NCBI RefSeq assembly: GCF_026013545.1
Contig: NZ_JAPDOG010000010.1
Location: 95,955-159,954 of the forward strand
Length of the DNA stretch: 64,000 nt
From: Defluviimonas salinarum
GTDB lineage: Bacteria > Pseudomonadota > Alphaproteobacteria > Rhodobacterales > Rhodobacteraceae
Direction of reading: 5' to 3'
Position 1 is the first letter of the stretch, and every line of letters starts with the position of its first letter. Positions 58,126 to 64,000 of this stretch are shown piece by piece. The position numbers were made by a program, and so were the translations under genes. The notes below the pieces were generated by a model. That model was given only the letters and a program-made list of their open reading frames with translations. It was not told the DNA's origin and ran no database searches.

Positions 58126-58977
58126 TCACATCAGCGATACGTCTTCGCGCTGCGCGCCAAGACGCCGGATGAGCCGCATATAGGCGGTCACCGTGACCAG
58201 CATGATGGCGACTAGCGTCGCGGCAACCGCCGAGCCGAAGGCCCAGTTGCGGGATTGCAGAAAGAGGTCGACGAGCGCGTTTCCGACGAAGAAGACCTTG
58301 CCGCCGCCAAGGAGCGCCGGGATCAGGAACTCGCCCATCAGGAGGATGAAGACCAGAAGGCAACCTGTGGCAACGCCGGGCAGCGACATCGGCAACGTCA
58401 CCTGCAGGAAGGTCCGCCATGGAGGGGCGCCGAGGTCGGACGACGCCTCCAGAAGCCGTTTGTCCAGCCGGTCGAGATTCACGAAGATCGGAAAGACCAT
58501 CAGTGGCAGATAGCCGTAGGCGATACCCACAAGAACTGAGAATGGTGTGTTTATGAGCCGCACGCCCCCGATCCCGATCCAGTCGAGAAGGGCCGGAATG
58601 CCACGCCCGCCAAGGATAAAGATCCAAGCGTAGCTGCGGATCAGGATCGAGGTCCAGAACGGCACGATGACGAGGACCAGAAGCAGCGTCTTCCACTTCG
58701 GATCAGCTCGCACCGCGAGAAAATAGGCCAGTGGATAGGCGATCAGAAGCGCGGCGAGCGTGCCCACCGGCGCCAGGATCAGGGTATTCTTGAATGCCGT
58801 CCAGCGCGCCGGGAGGTTCGCGTATTGGTCCAGCGTGAAGGCGGGGACATAACCGCCTGCCGCGCCCCGTTCTCCGAAGCTGAAGATCAGAACGACGGTG
58901 AGGGGCACGACGAGCATGACCAGGAACCAAGCCCCGGCCGGGGCAAGCAGAACCAGATTTCGGCCACGCTGCGTCAT
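58126..58977 (-). CDS. ABC transporter permease, PotB type
   Basis: A 283-residue permease with six membrane helices beginning LVLLAPAGAWFLVMLVVPLTVVLIFSFG. The central segments LILAPVGTLAALLIAYPLAYFLAVRA and ILIRSYAWIFILGGRGIPALLDWIGI and the EAA loop DKRLLEASSDLGAPPWRTFLQVTLPMSLPGVATG are typical PotB features. It pairs with PotC. It starts 20 bases after the binding protein stop, in the order ATPase, binding protein, permease, permease. Confidence 0.9.
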   Translation of the reverse strand: MTQRGRNLVLLAPAGAWFLVMLVVPLTVVLIFSFGERGAAGGYVPAFTLDQYANLPARWTAFKNTLILAPVGTLAALLIAYPLAYFLAVRADPKWKTLLLVLVIVPFWTSILIRSYAWIFILGGRGIPALLDWIGIGGVRLINTPFSVLVGIAYGYLPLMVFPIFVNLDRLDKRLLEASSDLGAPPWRTFLQVTLPMSLPGVATGCLLVFILLMGEFLIPALLGGGKVFFVGNALVDLFLQSRNWAFGSAVAATLVAIMLVTVTAYMRLIRRLGAQREDVSLM

Positions 58978-58997
58978 GCCGCTCCCGCTCCCGTTCG

Positions 58998-60158
58998 TCA
59001 GGCGGACTTGAAGCGCGCGAGAAGTTCGGCCCGGTTCGGATCGGTCAGCGTCGCCGCCGCGCCGAATTCCAGCGCGTCGAGCAGTTCCTGCGCCGGATAG
59101 AGGATCGGGTCGTTGAGCAGTTCCTCGGGCAGCAAAGCATTGGTGTTCGCATCCGCCGATGGATAGCCATGCGCGAGAACCTCCTTCGCGTTGACCTCAG
59201 GAGCGAGCAGGAAGTTGATCAAGGCATAGGCCGCATCGCGGTGAGGCGCGCCCTTCGGCACGGCGTAGTAGTCCGACCAGATCTCGCCACCCTCCTTGCC
59301 GAGCACATACGCGATCTCGGGCATGTCGGTGTTGAGCTGCTTGCCGTCGCCGGTCCAGCACATCGTCAACCAGGCATCGCCGTTGAGCATCGGCGGCTGG
59401 TAATCGGACGAGATCGCGAAGAGATGCGGCTTGGCGTCGAGAAGCAGTTTCTCCGCCTCGGCCAGTTCGTTCGGGTCGACGGAGTTGAACGAGTAGCCAA
59501 AGTATTTCAGCGCGTTGCCGATGGTGGTGAGCTGATAATCATGCACCATGGTGCGACCGGAGTACGCATCCATCGTGATGTCCCAGAAATCCTTCCAGGT
59601 CGTCATCTCGCGGCCGTCGAGATGGTTCGTATTCACCGCGTAACCGGTCGTGCCCCAGTTCTTTGGAACCGCATAGAGCGTACCGTCGACAGAACCGGCA
59701 TCAGAGAAGCGCGGATCGTAGGCGGCGGGGTCGTAGTTCGGCATCAGCGACGAATCAAGCGCCTCGATCAGGTCCTCGCCGACATAGGTCGTGATCGTGT
59801 AGTTCGTCGGCACGAAGACGTCCCATCCGGATCCCCCGGCCTGCAGCTTGGCCAACATCTCCTCGTTCGAGCCGAAGACGTTGACCTGGACATGTGCGCC
59901 GGTCGCCTCGGTGAAGGCGTCGAAATTCGCCGGGTCATGGTAATTGGGCCAGGTCGCGAGCACGACGCGATCGCCGATATCGCCTTGGGCGAATGCCCGG
60001 CGTGGGCGCAGCGCAGGCATCGCACCGGCCAATACCGCGGTCGCCGTACCGAGCCCGGTCACCCCCAGGAAGTGCCGACGCGTCACCGAGCCCCGCTTGT
60101 AGCGATAGAGCTCTTCCATGAACTTGCGCTTCGAAATGGTGTCGTTGTTCTTGGTCAT
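58998..60158 (-). CDS. ABC transporter extracellular solute-binding protein (PotD type), Tat signal
   Basis: A 386-residue PotD/PotF-like binding protein for polyamine-like or small amine compounds. Its N-terminus is a twin-arginine signal: charged region KRGSVTRRHFLGVTGLGTATAVLAGAMPAL, residues about 20-55, so the protein is exported folded. Mature motifs include VVLATWPNYHDPANFDAFTEATG, FGSNEEMLAKLQAGGSGWDVFVPTNYTI and YAVPKNWGTTGYAVNT. It follows the ATPase gene by 30 bases. The exact ligand (polyamine, betaine, opine) is not readable. Confidence 0.9.
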   Translation of the reverse strand: MTKNNDTISKRKFMEELYRYKRGSVTRRHFLGVTGLGTATAVLAGAMPALRPRRAFAQGDIGDRVVLATWPNYHDPANFDAFTEATGAHVQVNVFGSNEEMLAKLQAGGSGWDVFVPTNYTITTYVGEDLIEALDSSLMPNYDPAAYDPRFSDAGSVDGTLYAVPKNWGTTGYAVNTNHLDGREMTTWKDFWDITMDAYSGRTMVHDYQLTTIGNALKYFGYSFNSVDPNELAEAEKLLLDAKPHLFAISSDYQPPMLNGDAWLTMCWTGDGKQLNTDMPEIAYVLGKEGGEIWSDYYAVPKGAPHRDAAYALINFLLAPEVNAKEVLAHGYPSADANTNALLPEELLNDPILYPAQELLDALEFGAAATLTDPNRAELLARFKSA

Positions 60159-60188
60159 TGCTTTCCCCGTCGGTTGGCTGATCGGTGC

Positions 60189-61322
60189 CTAGTCTCTGTC
60201 GAGGACGAGCGCGCTGTCGGCATCCCAGGATGCGTAGAGCACGTCGCCGGCATTGAACGGTCCGTCGCTCAATTCCGCTTGCCTTGGCGTCAGCACCATG
60301 AACTCGCCAAGGCTTTGGTTTTCAACAAGATACTCCGTGTGTTCCCCCAGAAAGATGCGGTTCAAGACTGTCACTTCAAGGTTGCCGTCCTTCGCTGATG
60401 CCGCCCTCTCCAGCCGGATCTGTTCGGGCCGGACGCTGAGTGAGGCATCCCGTCCCGGCACGATCTCCGATACGGCCTGTCCCGCAAGGCGCATACCATT
60501 GGGCAAAGTCACCTCGGCCCGGGTTCCGTTCACGTTCGTGGCCTTGCCGTCGAAGAAATTCGACGTACCGACGAAACCCGCGACATAGCGGTTGCGGGGC
60601 CGGTCGTAGAGCTCCCGCGGGGTTCCCGTCTGAACGATGCGCCCATCACGCATGATGCAGATCCGGTCGCTCATTGACAGTGCCTCTTCCTGGTCGTGGG
60701 TGACAAGGACGAAGGTGATGCCGAGGCGCCTTTGGATGTTCTGCAGTTCGATCTGCATCTCCTTGCGGAGCTTGCGGTCGAGCGCCGCCATCGGCTCATC
60801 GAGAAGGAGCAGCTTCGGCTCGTTGACGATCGCCCGCGCCAGCGCGACACGCTGCTGCTGGCCGCCCGACATCTCCCAGACCCTGCGGTTTTCAAAGCCC
60901 TCGAGGCGGACGATCTCGAGAGCCTCGCGGACTTTCCGTTCGATTTCTGCGGCTGGCAGCTTGGGACGCTGCTGCTTCAGCCCGTAGCCGATGTTTCGTT
61001 CGACCGTCAGGTGCGGGAAAAGGGCATAATGCTGAAAGACCATGTTGACGGGTCGCCGGTGCGGTTCGAGGTCGTTCACCACTTTCCCGTCCAGAAGAAC
61101 CTCGCCCGAAGTTGGTGTTTCGAAGCCAGCGAGCATCCGCAGGGCAGTGGTCTTGCCACACCCTGACGGGCCCAGGAACGAAAGGAACTCGCCTTCACCG
61201 ATCGCCAGGTTCAGGTCGTCTGCCGCTAGAACCTCGCCGAAGCGTTTCGACACGCCCCTAAGCTCCGCGACGATCTTTGCCTGGGATTTGCTGGCTCCCG
61301 GCTTGTATCCCCCATCGTCCAT
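60189..61322 (-). CDS. ABC transporter ATP-binding protein, PotA type
   Basis: A 377-residue ATPase: Walker A GPSGCGKTTALRMLAG, Q-loop FQHYALFPHLTVERNIGYGL, signature MSGGQQQRVALARAI, Walker B LLLLDEPMAALD, H-loop LVTHDQEEALSMSDRI, then a C-terminal TOBE domain (about residues 270-370: DASLSVRPEQIRLERA). It opens the operon that runs through both permeases and two SDRs. ATG 61322 is tentatively chosen (GAGGA lies rather far upstream); an ATG at 61352 is in frame but has a badly spaced site. Confidence 0.92.
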   Translation of the reverse strand: MDDGGYKPGASKSQAKIVAELRGVSKRFGEVLAADDLNLAIGEGEFLSFLGPSGCGKTTALRMLAGFETPTSGEVLLDGKVVNDLEPHRRPVNMVFQHYALFPHLTVERNIGYGLKQQRPKLPAAEIERKVREALEIVRLEGFENRRVWEMSGGQQQRVALARAIVNEPKLLLLDEPMAALDRKLRKEMQIELQNIQRRLGITFVLVTHDQEEALSMSDRICIMRDGRIVQTGTPRELYDRPRNRYVAGFVGTSNFFDGKATNVNGTRAEVTLPNGMRLAGQAVSEIVPGRDASLSVRPEQIRLERAASAKDGNLEVTVLNRIFLGEHTEYLVENQSLGEFMVLTPRQAELSDGPFNAGDVLYASWDADSALVLDRD

Positions 61323-61444
61323 GAATTGACTACTTTTCCTCGTTGGGTACATACCCCTTTAACTGCGAAAATAGTAGGAAAGTACCAAATTACTGTATAT
61401 ATCACGAATTAGGTATCTCAATTTGAGTAGAATGGACACCAGAC
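61323..61444. promoter_or_regulatory. Divergent control region of the polyamine-type operon
   Basis: An AT-rich gap of about 120 bases between the divergent ATPase and luxR-type genes, containing ATATATC-like and TACTGTATAT stretches around 61380-61400. It must carry both promoters; the LuxR-type protein probably binds here. No clear dyad was found by eye. Confidence 0.5.
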
Positions 61445-62236
61445 TTGAAGGAATGGCTTGAACCGACCGGGAAACTGATCGCCGCAATCGGGCAGGCAGA
61501 GTTCCCGCGCCTCCTTTCCGAAGCTCTCCGCGGAATCGCGCCTTTCGACTATACGGTGGTCTTCGGCTATCTCGGCGCGGCGCGGCCAATGGACCTTTTC
61601 GACGACTTCCCGCAGGGCAAGCGAAGGATCTTCGTTGAGGACTATCAGGAGGGTCCGTATCTGCTCGACCCTTTCTATCTGGCCTGCACGCAACCGGTGG
61701 AGACCGGACTCTACCGCATGCGTGATCTTGCCCCGGATCGTTTCTACCAAGGCGAGTATTTCCGCAGTTACTACGTTCAGACCGGCCTCGCTGAAGAGGT
61801 TGGCTATTTCATCGACGTTGCGGGCGGAGCGATGGTCGTCGTCTCGCTCATGCGCGCCAGGAAGGCGTTTTCCGCGAAAGAGATCCGCGACTTCCGCCAG
61901 TATTGGCCCGTCGTGAGCGCGGCCAGCCGTCGCCACTGGAGCAATCTTCCCTCGCGTATCGACAGCACGGCGGGAGCAACGCCGGACCACCCGATGCACA
62001 CAAGTGTCGAGCAGGCATTCGCCAATCTTGGCGAAGGCACACTCACTCCGCGCGAACGCGAGGTGGTTGAGTACACACTCAAGGGCCATTCGGCCGACGC
62101 GGTCGGTCGCATCCTCGGGATATCTTCCGGCACGGTACGTATCCACAGGCGCAATATATACGCAAAATTGCGCATCCGTTCCCAAGGGGAACTGTTCTCG
62201 CGGTTCATCGAGACATTGGTCGGTGATCCGGAGTAA
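61445..62236 (+). CDS. LuxR-family transcriptional regulator of the ABC operon
   Basis: A 263-residue protein with a C-terminal GerE helix-turn-helix, LTPREREVVEYTLKGHSADAVGRILGISSGTVRIHRRNIYAKLRIRSQGELFSRF, about residues 200-252. The N-terminal part (FPRLLSEALRGIAPFDYTVVFGYLG, EDYQEGPYLLDPFYLAC, YYVQTGLAEEVGYFIDVAGGAMVVVSLMR) is a PAS/GAF-like ligand region also seen in regulators of amino acid or opine uptake. It starts with TTG at 61445; no in-frame ATG is available upstream. Divergence from the ABC operon suggests it is the local activator. Confidence 0.85.
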   Translation: MKEWLEPTGKLIAAIGQAEFPRLLSEALRGIAPFDYTVVFGYLGAARPMDLFDDFPQGKRRIFVEDYQEGPYLLDPFYLACTQPVETGLYRMRDLAPDRFYQGEYFRSYYVQTGLAEEVGYFIDVAGGAMVVVSLMRARKAFSAKEIRDFRQYWPVVSAASRRHWSNLPSRIDSTAGATPDHPMHTSVEQAFANLGEGTLTPREREVVEYTLKGHSADAVGRILGISSGTVRIHRRNIYAKLRIRSQGELFSRFIETLVGDPE

Positions 62237-62268
62237 CGGCATCCGGCGAATGTCCGAAGTCAGTTACG

Positions 62269-62412
62269 GATGCTGGCAGCCCAGATCGAACCAGGCTCCA
62301 CTTGGCTGTAATACGGCCCGTTTTGTGACCCAGAGGCCGCGCCACTTGGCGAGAGCGGCGGCGCGGTTCTTCTCGAGCATGGCTCGGGAAAAGATGTTGC
62401 GATTGGGGGTGA
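62269..62412 (-). mobile_element. 3' end fragment of another IS6-type element
   Basis: Begins GGATGCTGGCAGCCCAGATCG, a diverged form of the ends at 47286 and 54810, and encodes on the minus strand FSRAMLEKNRAAALAKWRGLW, the transposase C-terminus. The rest of the element is missing. It lies right behind the luxR-type gene. Confidence 0.75.
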
Positions 62413-62495
62413 AGTGGTCGGGAACGGCGCTTTGATCTGATGGTAGACGTGGTCTGCGAACTGCAGCCCGGAGCATCAGCAAGAAAGCACGAGCT

Positions 62496-63210
62496 ATGAA
62501 GCACAATGCTGATCTGGACGTTTCGGTGAAGGAAACGTCGGTGTGTATCGTCGATGAATTGGGTGAGGATTGCCGCGAGACCAAGGTTCCGAGGCAGCCG
62601 TAGGATCTCACCGATGCCCAGCGAGCAGAATGGGTTAACTTCGTACGGATCGGGTTGGAAGCCGGTCCCTTGTCGCATTGGCTCTACGGCGGATTGGCTG
62701 CGATGGGCCTTCCGGTGATCTGCGTCGAAACCCGTCACACGAAGGCCTTTCCGCAGGATCAGATCAACAAGACCGATCGCAACGATGCCCGGGGCAATGC
62801 CCAGATAATGCGAGTGAACCTGTTCCTCAAAAAATACATGAAGAACTGGAGAAGCCAGCAACGGCGGGCCCTGCTGACAGCCCGGAAGCTGCTTCAGGGA
62901 AAGGCGATCGTCATCGAGAATGACATCCGCAGCCTTTTGCGCACCTTCGGGCTCAAGGCTGGTGTGATCGGCGAGGCCCGGTTCGAACGGTGGATCCGCG
63001 ATCTCGTCGAGGATCGCGGTCATCATGAGCCCTTTGCTCGCCGCGCGGGCGACGCTGCGCGAGGAATCGCCCGACCACACGCGTACATTCTGGATCACGC
63101 GCGTGACGATGCCGTCTGCCATCGTCTGATGTCGATCCCCGGCGCCGGTCCGGTCACTGCGCTTGCCTTCACAAGCAGCATCAATGTTCCGGCCGTTTTC
63201 GCCGATCGCG
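62496..63210 (+). pseudogene. IS110-family transposase, decayed
   Basis: From ATG 62496 the product starts MKHNADLDVSVKETSVCIVDELG, the RuvC-like N-terminal strand with Asp of IS110 transposases, but an in-frame TAG lies at 62601-62603; the same frame then continues through VRIGLEAGPLSHWLYGGLAAMGLPVICVETRH, NKTDRNDARG and MRVNLFLKKYMKNWRSQQRRALLTARKLLQGKAIAI-like sequence. Around 63020-63100 compensating frameshifts occur, then RLMSIPGAGPVTALAF of the transposase_20 domain returns. Similarity ends near 63210, where IS6 sequence begins. Confidence 0.85.
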
Positions 63211-63212
63211 TT

Positions 63213-63632
63213 GCGTCGGTTCTTCTTGAAATTTGCCCTCGAGTAGAAGCTACGCTCCGAGTTGAAATGGTTGAAGACTGAGGCGTGGACGGCAGCGAAC
63301 ATCTGCAGACATCGCATGCGCCGGAAGCGCTGCATCGCCCTTTCTCGTCGTCGGGATGGCAGGTGCGAATTCTCCGCCCGGTTGTTGAGTCAGCGGCCCG
63401 TTTCCTGCCGGTCCGCCGCGCCGACCTCCCGTAGCGCGGCACCGTAGGACCGGAGCTTGTCCGTTACCAAGATGTGCGGCCGACCGTAGCGCTTCATTGT
63501 TTTCTTGAGGAATTTCAATGCAACTTTCTTGTCCCGCGTTTTCGTCACGAAGCTTTCGAGGACCACGCCTTCCTGGTCGATGGCCCGCCACAAGTAGTGT
63601 CGCTCACCGTTGATCTTCACGAACATCTCGTC
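63213..63632 (-). mobile_element. IS6-family transposase fragment with internal stop
   Basis: On the minus strand one frame reads DEMFVKINGERHYLWRAIDQEG, VTDKLRSYGAA, RQETGR, then TGA (63392-63390) where relatives have Trp, then LNNRAENSHLP, RRMRCLQMF and SERSFYSRANFKKNR. So a single nonsense change interrupts the DDE core. The N-terminal third is absent: the sequence breaks off inside LDE at 63632, exactly where the IS3 end begins. Its C-terminal end abuts the IS110 remnant. Confidence 0.85.
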
Positions 63633-64000
63633 TGATCCTCCCCCAGTGAAGTGGTCCGCCGTTATGTTTAGGAGAACGGAGGATCGAAATGGCTACGAAG
63701 CGGCACAAACCTGAAGAGATTGTCATGAAGTTGCGGCAGGTTGAGGTGCTTGTCGGGCAAGGCATTGCACGGGTCGATGCGATCCGCGAGGTGCGCATTA
63801 CCGAGCAGACCTACTATCGCTGGCGCAAGCAGTATGGCGGGATGGGAACCGCCCAACTGAGGGAGCTCAAGCGGCTACAGAAGTAGAACGAGCGGCTAAG
63901 AAAGGCCGTGTCGGAGCTGACGCTGGACAAGCTGATCCTGACCGAGGCGGCACGGGGAAACTTCTGAGCCCCGCCCGTCGTCGTGCCTGCATCGACCTGG
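63633..64000 (+). mobile_element. IS3-family insertion sequence, left end (continues beyond window)
   Basis: The terminal sequence starts TGATCCTCCCCCAGTGAAGT at 63633. OrfA begins at ATG 63689 (MATKRHKPEEIVMKLRQVEVL, helix-turn-helix of IS3 OrfA) with GGAGGATCG upstream. A TAG at 63884-63886 replaces a codon that is Glu in relatives; the frame continues NERLRKAVSELTLDKLILTEAARGNF to a TGA at 63965-63967. OrfB sequence (LSPARRRACIDL) starts in the shifted frame at the edge of the window. The element is inserted into the IS6 fragment. Confidence 0.85.

Noticed and set aside
1..64000. CRISPR arrays, rRNA genes, prophage or restriction-modification systems
   Set aside because: Looked for regular short repeats with unique spacers, rRNA core sequences, phage structural genes and methyltransferase/nuclease pairs; none was seen.

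Overview
The window looks like chromosome of an alphaproteobacterium of the order Rhodobacterales (Rhodobacteraceae/Paracoccaceae). Supporting signs are the very high GC content and third-position GC, the run ffh / GNAT acetyltransferases / chorismate mutase / rpsP / rimM / trmD / rplS / rpmE, the alphaproteobacterial F0 operon atpI-atpB-atpE-atpX-atpF (with the second b-type subunit b'), a MipZ division-site ATPase, an NDUFS4-like complex I accessory subunit and a tad/cpa pilus locus. No rRNA, tRNA or CRISPR array was recognised. The species cannot be named from sequence alone.

Layout. 1-9 kb: core genes, mostly on the minus strand: mipZ (cut by the window edge), ribosomal proteins L31 and L19, trmD, rimM, a 50-residue membrane protein, rpsP, chorismate mutase, four RimJ/RimL-type acetyltransferases and ffh. 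The last five genes are chained by 4-base stop/start overlaps. 9-14 kb: flavin monooxygenase, azoreductase with divergent LysR regulator and EamA exporter, ArsR regulator. 14-17 kb: F0 ATP synthase operon ending in a clear terminator. 17-23 kb: SDR, FadR-type and TetR regulators, a PspA-like stress gene behind three TetR-type palindromes, a YiaA protein, a DUF4105 protein, a zinc alcohol dehydrogenase. 23-27 kb: dimethylarginine hydrolase divergent from a polar amino acid ABC transporter. 27-38 kb: tad pilus locus with prepilin peptidase and LuxR regulator; no secretin, CpaD or TadD gene is seen. 38-43.5 kb: DUF4239 protein, uvrB, DUF3604 protein, NDUFS4 homologue.

From 43.5 kb the DNA is visibly accessory: longer non-coding stretches, decayed genes and insertion-sequence debris. 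It holds a pseudogene of an amino acid binding protein, a secreted protein built on five copies of a 14-residue motif, a 55-residue ORF with a strong ribosome binding site, a cold-shock gene and a DUF982 gene. Next comes an IS6-type element and a 7.5-kb cargo block (two split-barrel flavin-type proteins, one carrying GAF and putative winged-helix parts; GNAT; sulfotransferase; two c-type cytochromes; a GFA/CENP-V protein). The block is closed by a second copy of a 57-base IS end. After a truncated aldehyde dehydrogenase and a shrunken IS6 relic lies a complete spermidine/putrescine-type ABC operon with two SDRs and a divergent LuxR-type regulator. The window ends in nested, stop-containing IS110, IS6 and IS3 elements.

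How the parts work together: the 1-9 kb genes serve translation, tRNA/ribosome maturation and SRP targeting; the tad genes build a Flp-type adhesion pilus; the two ABC loci each pair uptake of a nitrogenous compound with genes for its breakdown (DDAH; two SDRs plus possibly the lost aldehyde dehydrogenase). Functional links beyond family level are inferences from neighbourhood.
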